A DNA stretch of 64,000 bases from contig NZ_CP192735.1 of assembly GCF_050749815.1 (NCBI RefSeq), forward strand, positions 2,914,001-2,978,000, written 5' to 3'. The notes under the pieces are model-generated. The model searched no databases and was not told where the DNA came from. It saw only the letters and a program-made list of their open reading frames with translations. The translations under genes were made by a program, and so were the position numbers. The DNA is from Dyella_A sp050749815. GTDB lineage: Bacteria; Pseudomonadota; Gammaproteobacteria; Xanthomonadales; Rhodanobacteraceae. Position 1 is the first letter of the stretch; each line of letters opens with the position of its first letter. Of this stretch, positions 54,852 to 62,694 are shown piece after piece.

Positions 54852-55619
54852 ATGAACGAGCAGCCCAAATCCGCCCCGGAATCGACCACCCACTTCGGCT
54901 TTCGCGACGTGCCGGTGGGCGAGAAGCAGAAGCTGGTCGGCCAGGTGTTCACCTCGGTCGCGCGCAGCTACGACCTGATGAACGACCTGATGTCGTTCGG
55001 CGTGCACCGACTGTGGAAGCGCCACTTCGTGGCGATCAGCGGCGTGCGTCGCGGCGACCGCGTGCTGGATCTGGCCGGCGGTACCGGCGACATCGCCGCG
55101 CTGCTCAAGCCGGTGGTGGGCAAGGACGGCGAAGTGATCGTGGGCGACATCAACGCCGCCATGCTGCAGGTGGGCCGTGACCGCCTCACCGACCGCGGCC
55201 TGGTCGACGGCCTGCGCTGGACCCAGCTCAACGCCGAGGCGCTGCCGTTCCCGGACAACAGCTTCGATGCAGTGACCATGGCCTTCGGCCTGCGCAACGT
55301 CACCGACAAGGACAAGGCGCTCGCCGACATCTGCCGCGTACTCAAGCCCGGTGGCCGGCTGCTGGTGCTGGAGTTCTCCAAGGTGCAAAACGAGGCGTTC
55401 GGCAAGCTCTACGACTTCCACTCGTTCAACATCCTGCCCAAGCTCGGCAAGCTGTTCGCGGGCGACGCCGACAGCTACCAGTACCTGGCCGAGTCGATCC
55501 GCAAGCATCCGGACCAGCAGACTCTCAAGGGCATGATGGAGCGCGCGGGCTTCGGCAAGGTGGAGGTGCGCAACCTCACCAACGGCATCGTGGCGATCCA
55601 CAAGGCGTACAAGTTCTGA
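54852..55619 (+). CDS. ubiE: Ubiquinone/menaquinone biosynthesis C-methyltransferase
   Basis: A 255-residue SAM-dependent methyltransferase. TTHFGFRDVPVGEKQKLVGQVF near residue 14 and SYDLMNDLMSFGVHRLWKR are family hallmarks. The SAM site is VLDLAGGTGDIA near 75, followed by NAEALPFPDNSFDAVTMAFGLRNV near 130 and GMMERAGF near the end. It methylates the quinone ring in ubiquinone synthesis. The ATG at 54852 is used; an in-frame GTG two codons before is less likely. Confidence 0.96.
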   Translation: MNEQPKSAPESTTHFGFRDVPVGEKQKLVGQVFTSVARSYDLMNDLMSFGVHRLWKRHFVAISGVRRGDRVLDLAGGTGDIAALLKPVVGKDGEVIVGDINAAMLQVGRDRLTDRGLVDGLRWTQLNAEALPFPDNSFDAVTMAFGLRNVTDKDKALADICRVLKPGGRLLVLEFSKVQNEAFGKLYDFHSFNILPKLGKLFAGDADSYQYLAESIRKHPDQQTLKGMMERAGFGKVEVRNLTNGIVAIHKAYKF

Positions 55620-55693
55620 TCCGCCGCGGCGCGCTGGACAGCCGCCGGACCCTCGCGCAGCATGCCCGCCGAGCCCCCGCCGAGTGATGGACC

Positions 55694-56317
55694 ATGAGCA
55701 CGCACGCCTCCCAGCTTGAACGGCTGACCTTCTTCTCCGATGCGGTGTTCGCCATCGCCATCACCTTGCTGGTGATCGAGATCCATGTGCCGCGGCTGGG
55801 CGTGGCGGACGATCAGGCGTATCTGGCCGCCCTGCACGAGCTGATGCCCAGCTTCATGGGCTTCATCCTGAGCTTCCTGGTGATCGGTGCGCTGTGGGCC
55901 GCGCACCATCGGGTGTTCGGCCTGCTGGCGGACTACGACAGCGGGCTGGTGATGCCGAATCTGCTGCTGCTCATGGTGATCGCCTTCATGCCGTTCGCCA
56001 CGGCGTTGATGAGTGCGAACCCGCTGGCCCGCGTGCCGGAGCTGTTCTATGCCGGCACCCTGCTGACCGCCGGGCTGCTGCAGCGCTGGCTGTTCGGGAA
56101 GGCGTTGCGCGCGCCCTATCTGCGACGTGACGTGGCGCCCGCCGACGTGGTCGCGGTGCGTGCGCGCAGCTGGGCTTTGCCCACGGCGGCGGCGCTGGCG
56201 TTTGCGCTGGCCTGGGTGGCGCCGGCATACAACAATTTCGTGCTGCTGCTGATTCCGCTGCTGGCGCGGCTGCTTCCGCGCCTGGCACGCCGCCGCCTGG
56301 CGGCAGCGACGGCCTGA
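55694..56317 (+). CDS. TMEM175-family (DUF1211) potassium channel-like protein
   Basis: A 207-residue inner-membrane protein with about six membrane segments. The diagnostic first-helix signature R..FFSDAVFAIAITLL is at residues 10-26 (RLTFFSDAVFAIAITLLVIEI). Bacterial members form tetrameric K+-selective channels whose gate is made by this helix. The last ~20 residues are Arg/Ala-rich. It lies 74 bases after ubiE; co-transcription is possible. Confidence 0.88.
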   Translation: MSTHASQLERLTFFSDAVFAIAITLLVIEIHVPRLGVADDQAYLAALHELMPSFMGFILSFLVIGALWAAHHRVFGLLADYDSGLVMPNLLLLMVIAFMPFATALMSANPLARVPELFYAGTLLTAGLLQRWLFGKALRAPYLRRDVAPADVVAVRARSWALPTAAALAFALAWVAPAYNNFVLLLIPLLARLLPRLARRRLAAATA

Positions 56318-56352
56318 CGCGGGGGGCTCGCCGCGCCCGCGTGGCAAGCCCG

Positions 56353-57033
56353 TCAGCGGGCGCGCAGGTCGGCGGTGATCGTGCCGACCTGGGCCGACTC
56401 CACGTCGTGCGGGGTGTCGCGCCAGGTTTCGGCCAGCGCCTCGTCGTACCAGCGCCGCATCGACGGGCGCGCCAGCATGCGCTCGACCCAGCCCATCGCC
56501 TCGGGCGAAAGCGGCAGCTCGTAGGTCTGCACGCGGAACGCCACCGGCGCGTAGAACGCATCCACCGCGGTAAAGCGGTCGCCCGCCAGGAACGGACCAC
56601 CGAAGCGCTGCAGGCCTTCGCGCCAGAGCTCATCGATGCGCGCCACGTCGGCGGCCAGCGCCGGCCCGATCTCATGCAGGCGAATGCGCAGGCCGCAGCT
56701 CATCGAGCACTGCTGGCGCAGCGCGCCGAAGCCGGAATGCATCTCCGCCGCGGCGCAGCGGGCCCAGGTGCGCGCGGCAGCGTCCTGCGGCCAGGCGGGA
56801 TGACGCTCGGCGAGGTATTCGGCGATGGCCAGCGAATCCCACACCACCGTGTCGCCGTCGCGCAGGCACGGCACGCGGCCGTTCGGCGAGAACGCGCGGA
56901 AGGCCTCCCAGTTGGAGCCCGGCGCAAACGGGTGCATCTGCTCGTCGAAGGCGATGCCCAGCTCGTGCAGCAGCACCCACGGTCGCAGCGACCAGGACGA
57001 ATAGTTTTTGTTGGCGATGTGCAGGGTGATCAC
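56353..57033 (-). CDS. Glutathione S-transferase family protein
   Basis: A 226-residue GST. The N-terminal thioredoxin-like part begins VITLHIANKNYSSWSLRPWVLL, with the likely active-site serine in SSWS near residue 13, and the conserved cis-proline in GRVPCL near residue 53. A helical C-terminal domain contains FLAGDRFTAVDAFYAPVAFR. The start is a GTG with GAGGAAG a few bases upstream; the next upstream ATG would add 24 residues not seen in the family. Substrate unknown. It diverges from the phosphoesterase gene. Confidence 0.87.
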   Translation of the reverse strand: MITLHIANKNYSSWSLRPWVLLHELGIAFDEQMHPFAPGSNWEAFRAFSPNGRVPCLRDGDTVVWDSLAIAEYLAERHPAWPQDAAARTWARCAAAEMHSGFGALRQQCSMSCGLRIRLHEIGPALAADVARIDELWREGLQRFGGPFLAGDRFTAVDAFYAPVAFRVQTYELPLSPEAMGWVERMLARPSMRRWYDEALAETWRDTPHDVESAQVGTITADLRAR

Positions 57034-57161
57034 GGGATGCTTCCTCTTCGGCAACGGATGGGACGGATGGGGATGCAGCGCCCGGGCCGGATGGCGCATG
57101 GATCGAAGCGTACGGCGTGCGTATGCTCTGGACTCCCCACGCCGCTCCCGACCGATCCGCC

Positions 57162-58889
57162 ATGACCCGCAAAGAACCACCGCACGACGACTCGACCGCC
57201 GCCCACTCCGACGCTCCGCGCGATCCGCAGCGGCGGCGCCTGCTCGGCGGGCTGGCCGTGGCCGGTGCCGGCCTGGCGCTGGGTGGCGAGGCGGCGCGTG
57301 CGGCGATGGCCGCGAGTGAACGTGGCGGCAGCACGGCCGCCGACGACGCCGCGATGGACGCGCTGCTGCGCGAACACATCGACCACTTGGTGGTGCTGTT
57401 CGCGGAGAACCGCAGCTTCAACAACCTGTTCGCCGGCTTTCCCGGCCTGCAGCACCCGCTGGAGGCGGTCTCGCCCGAGGCCACGCGCCAGCTCGACCGC
57501 GACGGCACTCCGCTCAAGACCCTGCCGCCGATCTGGCACGGCCTGGTACCGCACGCGCAAGTGGTCAACCATCGCCGCTACCACATCCAGGAAGAGGATC
57601 TCACCGGCCTGCCCAACGCGCCGTTCGCCCTGCACACGCCGGACGGCGAACCACTGCCGCAGGGCGTGGTGACGCGCGACCTGATCCACGCGTTCTACCA
57701 GAACCAGATGCAGATCAACGGCGGCCGCAACGACGGCTTCGTCGCCTGGGGCGACTCCGGTGCGCTGGTCATGGGCCACTACGGCGACAACGCGGTGAAC
57801 CTGCGCCTGTGGCGCCTCGCCGAACAATTCACGCTGTGCGACAACTTCTTCATGGGCGCTTTCGGCGGCTCGTTCCTCAACCACCAGTACCTCGTCGCCG
57901 CGCAGCCGCCGTTCTATCCGCACGCGGACACCAGCCCGGCGCAGTACAACATCGCCGTCACCGAGAGCGGCCGGGCCGACGACACCCGGCTCAAGCTCGC
58001 CCACGACTCGCCGGCCAGCGCGATGGACGGCAAGCCGAAGTTCGAAGGTCGCTCCACCCTGACCCCGGACTTCTGGGCAGTGAACACCATCGGCCCGGCC
58101 TACGCCCCGGCCTTCACCCAGGATCCAAGCGACCCGACCCGCGCCGACCCGGCCAGCCCGAACACGCTGCCGCCGCAGCAGCACAAGCACATCGGCGACA
58201 TGCTCTCGGCCAAGGGCGTCGACTGGGCCTGGTACGGCGGCGCGTGGCAGGCGGCGCTGGACGGCCACGGCGACGGCCCCGAGGGCGAATTCCCGGACCG
58301 CCCCAACTTCCAGGTGCACCACCAGCCGTTCAACTATTTCGCCTCGCTCGCCCCCGGCACCGCCGCGCGGGCGAAGCACCTGCGCGACGGCGGGCTGGGC
58401 GAGACGGCTCCGCGCAACAAGTTTCTTGCCGATGCCATTGCCGGCAAGCTGCCGCCGGTGACGTTCTACAAGCCGCAGGGCGACCTCAACCTGCACGCCG
58501 GCTACTCCGACGTGGAGGCCGGTGACCGGCACCTGGCGCGCGTGGTGCAGGCGCTGCAGCGCAGCCCGCTGTGGAAGAAGATGCTGATCGTGATCACCGT
58601 CGACGAGAACGGCGGCTGGTGGGATCACGTGGCGCCGCCCAAGGGCGACCGCTGGGGGCCGGGCACGCGCATCCCGGCGATCATCGTCTCGCCGTGGGCG
58701 AAGCGGGGCCACGTGGACCACACCGTCTACGACACCGGCTCGATCGCCCGCTTCATCACCCGACGCTTCGGGCTGGAGAAACTGCCCGGGCTGGCGCTGC
58801 GCGAACACGCGATGGTCGCTGCCGGCGGCCCGCCGCCAGGCGACCTCACCGCCGCGCTGGATTTCAGTCAGGCGAAACGCGCTGGTTGA
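57162..58889 (+). CDS. Tat-exported phosphoesterase / acid phosphatase (PF04185)
   Basis: A 575-residue enzyme of the phosphoesterase family that includes phospholipase C and AcpA acid phosphatase. The N-terminus has a twin-arginine signal (QRRRLLGGLAVAGAGLALGG, about residues 25-45). The metal-binding VVLFAENRSFNNLFAGFPG is near residue 85, and the C-terminal ITVDENGGWWDHVAPP near 485 is diagnostic. It would act in the periplasm on phosphomonoesters or phospholipid head groups; the choice cannot be made from sequence alone. The ATG at 57162 begins the acidic n-region before the Arg cluster. Confidence 0.87.
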   Translation: MTRKEPPHDDSTAAHSDAPRDPQRRRLLGGLAVAGAGLALGGEAARAAMAASERGGSTAADDAAMDALLREHIDHLVVLFAENRSFNNLFAGFPGLQHPLEAVSPEATRQLDRDGTPLKTLPPIWHGLVPHAQVVNHRRYHIQEEDLTGLPNAPFALHTPDGEPLPQGVVTRDLIHAFYQNQMQINGGRNDGFVAWGDSGALVMGHYGDNAVNLRLWRLAEQFTLCDNFFMGAFGGSFLNHQYLVAAQPPFYPHADTSPAQYNIAVTESGRADDTRLKLAHDSPASAMDGKPKFEGRSTLTPDFWAVNTIGPAYAPAFTQDPSDPTRADPASPNTLPPQQHKHIGDMLSAKGVDWAWYGGAWQAALDGHGDGPEGEFPDRPNFQVHHQPFNYFASLAPGTAARAKHLRDGGLGETAPRNKFLADAIAGKLPPVTFYKPQGDLNLHAGYSDVEAGDRHLARVVQALQRSPLWKKMLIVITVDENGGWWDHVAPPKGDRWGPGTRIPAIIVSPWAKRGHVDHTVYDTGSIARFITRRFGLEKLPGLALREHAMVAAGGPPPGDLTAALDFSQAKRAG

Positions 58890-58937
58890 TGTGGCCGCTG
58901 TCGCGGTGTGCATGGTCGGTGCGACCCGTGCGGGCTG

Positions 58938-58973
58938 TTCGTAAAAGCGGCCGCCCACAGGGTGGGCTCCTAC
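58938..58973. repeat. Solo REP-like half element
   Basis: The sequence ends in CCCACAGGGTGGGCTCCTAC, close to the right arm of the elements beside mutM (ACAGGGTGCGCTCCTAC), and begins with TTCGTAAAAGCGG. No matching left arm is present. It lies in the 144-base gap after the phosphoesterase gene. Confidence 0.6.
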
Positions 58974-59033
58974 CACTGCGCCGGGCACCGCGATGGTTGC
59001 TCGTGCTGGACAGGCATCACGCGCAGGCAACAC

Positions 59034-59948
59034 TCAGGACTCGCACGGCACCGCGGCCGGCGGCGTCGGGCGCGCGCGCCGTTTCGTGTTCGCCAGCACC
59101 ACGCCGGCCACGGTGACCACGCCGCCGACCAGGGTCAGCGGCCCCGGCCGCTCGCCCAGCCAGACCCAGCCGATCAGCACCGCGATCGGCGGCGAGAAGT
59201 AGATGAAGCTGGACACCTGCGAGGCCGAGCTGCGATGGATCGCCACGTTCCAGGCGATGTAGCCGATGAACGTCGGCGCGATCCCCAGCCACAAGAGCGC
59301 GGCGATCGCCGGCCACGGCGCCGCCGCCACCGCCTGCGGCAGGTGCAGACCGAACGGCAGCGAGCCCAGCGTGCCGGCGAAGAAGCCGAACGCGGTGACC
59401 CCCAGCATGCTGTTTCGCGCGAACAGCGGCTTGAGCCCGACGAAATAGATCGCCGAGGCCAGCACGCTCAGCAGCACCAGCGCCGCCATCGGTTCGAAGC
59501 GCACCTGCTTGCCGCTGGCCAGCACCACCAGCACCACGCCGAGCAGGGCCACGCCCAGCCCCATCAGCGTGCGCGCTGACAGCCGCTCGCGCAGCCAGAT
59601 CGCCGACCACGCCGCCGTCGCCGCCGGCACCAGCGAGATCAGGATCGACGCCGTGCCGCTGGCGATACGCGTCTCGGCGTAGTTCAGGCACAGGTGATAG
59701 ACGGTGAGGCCGATCACGCCCAGCAGCGCCAGCTGCGGCCAGTCGCGCCGCGCCGGCAGCGGCACCCGCTTCACCGCCAGCAGCAGCGCGAAGCACAACG
59801 AGGCGATGCTCAGGCGCGCCAGCGCCACTTCGCCTGGGGTGAAGGCGGCCAGCGCATAGGCGATCGACGCGTACGCCGACGACCAGGTGACGAGGGCGAC
59901 ACCGACGCAGGCTAGTGCGCGGGCATCGAGACGATCGGGGCTTGCCAT
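59034..59948 (-). CDS. DMT-superfamily exporter (EamA domains)
   Basis: A 304-residue inner-membrane protein with about ten membrane segments in two EamA halves. Typical features are FTPGEVALARLSIAS near residue 36, ETRIASGTASILISLVPAATAAWS near 90, and SSFIYFSPPIAVLIGWVWLGE near 245. Members export amino acids or other metabolites. An Lrp/AsnC-type regulator is encoded divergently, 151 bases away, a common pairing for amino-acid exporters. Confidence 0.9.
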   Translation of the reverse strand: MASPDRLDARALACVGVALVTWSSAYASIAYALAAFTPGEVALARLSIASLCFALLLAVKRVPLPARRDWPQLALLGVIGLTVYHLCLNYAETRIASGTASILISLVPAATAAWSAIWLRERLSARTLMGLGVALLGVVLVVLASGKQVRFEPMAALVLLSVLASAIYFVGLKPLFARNSMLGVTAFGFFAGTLGSLPFGLHLPQAVAAAPWPAIAALLWLGIAPTFIGYIAWNVAIHRSSASQVSSFIYFSPPIAVLIGWVWLGERPGPLTLVGGVVTVAGVVLANTKRRARPTPPAAVPCES

Positions 59949-60099
59949 GGGGAGGTGTCCGGGTGGGGGCGGGGAGGAGCAAAAAACAACGATCAGAAGC
60001 TGCGCATGCTATCGGCGGCGCCCGTGGCCGGGAATAATGGATGCGACCCGCCAGCGGGTATTTCGCCATCGAAAGAAACATTCATCCGGAAGATTCGCC

Positions 60100-60594
60100 A
60101 TGGAATCCAAAGCTGAACTCGACGCCCGCGACTGGCAGCTGCTCGAGGCCCTGCAGGCCGACGCGCGTCTGGGCTATGCCGAACTGGGCCGGCTGGTGCG
60201 CCTGTCCGCGCCCGCCGTGGCCGAACGCGTGAAACGGCTGGAGGAGGCCGGTGTGATCCGAGGCTACCGCGCGGTGATCGACCCCAAGCGCCTGGGCTAC
60301 AGCATCGACGCGATGGTGCGCCTGCGCTGCGACGGCGGCATCTGCGCGCGCATCGGCGCGATCGTGCAGGACATCCCCGAAGTGCTCGACTGCCGCCGCC
60401 TGGCCGGCGAGGACTCCGCCCTGCTGCACCTGGTGGCGATGTCGATCGGCCACCTGGAAACCGTGCTCGACCGCCTGCTGAAGATTCACCCGAGCATCAG
60501 CACCACCACCCTGGTGGTACTGCAGACGCCGCACGCCAATCGCCCGATCACGCGCGCGATGTGGAACGCGGCCAGCGCGCTGCCGACCGAGTAG
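60100..60594 (+). CDS. Lrp/AsnC-family transcriptional regulator
   Basis: A 164-residue regulator. The N-terminal helix-turn-helix (LDARDWQLLEALQADARLGYAELGRLVRLS, residues 6-55) is followed by the RAM ligand-binding domain (residues 65-150, with RGYRAVIDPKRLGY). It probably binds an amino acid and controls the divergent DMT exporter, by family analogy. The ATG at 60100 begins right before the helix-turn-helix. The proline iminopeptidase gene follows 32 bases downstream. Confidence 0.92.
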   Translation: MESKAELDARDWQLLEALQADARLGYAELGRLVRLSAPAVAERVKRLEEAGVIRGYRAVIDPKRLGYSIDAMVRLRCDGGICARIGAIVQDIPEVLDCRRLAGEDSALLHLVAMSIGHLETVLDRLLKIHPSISTTTLVVLQTPHANRPITRAMWNAASALPTE

Positions 60595-60626
60595 CCTCGA
60601 CCCTTTCCGCCACCCGGACGCTCCCC

Positions 60627-61580
60627 ATGCGCACGCTTTATCCCGAGATCACTCCGTTTGCCGTCGAGGCGCTGGCGGTCGACGCGCTACACACGCTCCA
60701 CGTTGAGCAGTGCGGCAACCCGGATGGCCTGCCGGTGATCTTCCTGCACGGCGGTCCCGGCGCGGGCCTGTCGGACTATCACCGGCGCTTCTTCGACCCC
60801 GCGCGCTATCGCATCGTGCTGTTCGACCAGCGCGGCGCGGGCCGCTCCACGCCGTTCGCCGAACTCACCGACAACAGCACCTGGCACCTGGTGGCCGACA
60901 TCGAGGCGATCCGCACGCATCTGGGCATCGAGCGCTGGGTGGTGTTCGGCGGCTCGTGGGGCTCCACGCTGGCGCTGGCCTACGCGCAGGCGCATGCCGA
61001 GCGCGTACTGGGGCTGGTGCTGCGCGGCATCTTTCTGGGCCGCGAGGAGGAGCTGCGCTGGTTCAACGAAACCGACGGCGGCGCGCGGCTGATCTTTCCC
61101 GAGCGGTGGGCGCGCTTCGTGGGGCACATCCCCGAGGCCGAGCGCGACTCGATGCTGGAGGCCTACTGGCGCCGCCTCAGCAGCGACGACGAACGCACCC
61201 GGCTCGCCGCCGCGCAGGCCTGGAGCGCCTGGGAAGGCGGCAGCACCACGCTGGTGCACGAGCCCGACGCCGGCGGCGACTTCGAGGACCCGCACCGCGC
61301 GGTGAGCCTGGCGCTGATGGAGGCGCACTACTTCCGCCACCGCCTGTTCCTGGAAGACAACCAGCTGCTGCGCGACATCGATCGCATCCGCCACATCCCC
61401 GCGACCATCGTGCACGGCCGCTACGACATCATCTGCCCGATGAAGAGCGCTTGGGATCTCAGCCAGGCCTGGCCCGAGGCCGAGCTGCGCGTGGTGCTGG
61501 CCGGTCACAGCGCGGCCGACCCGGCGATCGTCGACGCCCTGGTCAGCGCCACCGACGCGCTGGCCGACCGCTACGGCTGA
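60627..61580 (+). CDS. pip: Proline iminopeptidase
   Basis: A 317-residue alpha/beta hydrolase that removes N-terminal proline from peptides. The oxyanion site FLHGGPGAG is near residue 43, FDQRGAGRSTP near 70, the nucleophile elbow VVFGGSWGSTLAL near 108, the acid Asp in HGRYDIICP near 270 and the histidine in AGHSA near 298. The family-length protein starts at the ATG after CCCC, MRTLYPEITPF. It follows the Lrp-type regulator and could be co-transcribed. Confidence 0.95.
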   Translation: MRTLYPEITPFAVEALAVDALHTLHVEQCGNPDGLPVIFLHGGPGAGLSDYHRRFFDPARYRIVLFDQRGAGRSTPFAELTDNSTWHLVADIEAIRTHLGIERWVVFGGSWGSTLALAYAQAHAERVLGLVLRGIFLGREEELRWFNETDGGARLIFPERWARFVGHIPEAERDSMLEAYWRRLSSDDERTRLAAAQAWSAWEGGSTTLVHEPDAGGDFEDPHRAVSLALMEAHYFRHRLFLEDNQLLRDIDRIRHIPATIVHGRYDIICPMKSAWDLSQAWPEAELRVVLAGHSAADPAIVDALVSATDALADRYG

Positions 61581-61620
61581 GCGCGGTGCCATACTGATCC
61601 GGTCCATCAGGAGAACGCCC

Positions 61621-61938
61621 ATGCATTACGCACGTCTTGCCCTGATCAGCAGCCTCGCCCTCGGCGCGCTCGCGCCGGCCCACGCGCAGCACGGCATGGG
61701 CAGCCTCTCCAGCGACGCCTCCATGGCGCTGAAGAACATGAAGATCGCCGACCGCAACAAGGACGGCCTGATCAGTCGCGACGAGGCGCAGAAAGGCCCG
61801 GTGCCGTTCATCCGCGCACACTTCGACGCGATCGACCGCGAGCATCGCGGCGCCGTCTCGGTGGATGACGTGAAGGCTTACGTCGCCTCGCTGCAGCGCA
61901 AAGGCGTGCCCGCCGCGGCGTCCAGCGTCAAGCCGTAG
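61621..61938 (+). CDS. Small exported EF-hand protein
   Basis: A 105-residue protein with a signal peptide (cleavage near AHAQ, residue 23). One good EF-hand loop, DRNKDGLISRDE, has Asp/Asn/Asp/Glu at the calcium positions (about residues 43-54). A second, DREHRGAVSVDD, is degenerate because the third and fifth positions are His and Gly. Probably a periplasmic calcium-binding protein. Forty bases separate it from pip. Confidence 0.82.
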   Translation: MHYARLALISSLALGALAPAHAQHGMGSLSSDASMALKNMKIADRNKDGLISRDEAQKGPVPFIRAHFDAIDREHRGAVSVDDVKAYVASLQRKGVPAAASSVKP

Positions 61939-62030
61939 CTTTCGGGCGGCTCGCCGCCATCCGCGCAAGAAGCGGATGGCCGGCGCGGCGAACCCCAGCG
62001 ACACTGCGCGCTCCCCACCGGAGTGCGCCC

Positions 62031-62672
62031 ATGCTGACCCTGTTCGACTACCTGCCCTCGCAGAACGCCTGGAAAGTGCGCCAATTGCTGCAGCACCTGC
62101 AGCGGCCGTATCGCACGGTCGAGGTGAGCATCTTCGAGGGCGAAGGCCAGCGCGCGGATTACCTGCGCATCAGCCCCACCGGCACGGTGCCGGCGATCCA
62201 GCTGGAGGATGGGCGCGCGCTGGCCGAGTCCAACGCGATCCTGATGTACCTGGCGCAGGACACGCCCTACCTTCCCGACGACGCGTTCGGCCGCGCCAAG
62301 GTGTGGCAGTGGCTGAGCTTCGAGCAGGAGCGGGTGGAGTCGGTGATCGGCGCGCTGCGCCACTGGACGCTCACCGGCAAGCTCGCCCGGCGCGCGCCGG
62401 CGATCGTCGAGGCCAAGCAGGCCGCGGCGCAGCGCACGCTGGCGATCCTCGAACGCGAATTGAGCTTGCGGCCGTTCCTCGCTGGTGACGCCTACACCAT
62501 CGCCGACATCGCCGTGTTCGCCTACGGCAGCCGCGCCGAGGAAGCGGGCCTGTCGCTGGATGCCTACCCGCAGCTGCGCGCATGGATCGCCCGCGTGGCG
62601 GCGCAGCCCGGTCATCTCGCCGAGATGCATCCGTACCGGCTCGATCCGCATTCCAGCGGCGAGCTGCCCTGA
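62031..62672 (+). CDS. Glutathione S-transferase family protein
   Basis: A 213-residue GST. The thioredoxin-like half begins MLTLFDYLPSQNAWKVRQLL, with the cis-proline in GTVPAIQL near residue 60 and the glutathione-contacting ESNAILMYLA near 72. The helical half contains FLAGDAYTIADIAVFAYGSRAEEAGLSL. It is clearly different from the other GST in the window. Substrate unknown. Confidence 0.9.
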   Translation: MLTLFDYLPSQNAWKVRQLLQHLQRPYRTVEVSIFEGEGQRADYLRISPTGTVPAIQLEDGRALAESNAILMYLAQDTPYLPDDAFGRAKVWQWLSFEQERVESVIGALRHWTLTGKLARRAPAIVEAKQAAAQRTLAILERELSLRPFLAGDAYTIADIAVFAYGSRAEEAGLSLDAYPQLRAWIARVAAQPGHLAEMHPYRLDPHSSGELP

Positions 62673-62694
62673 CCCAGCGGCCGGCGCACCGCGA

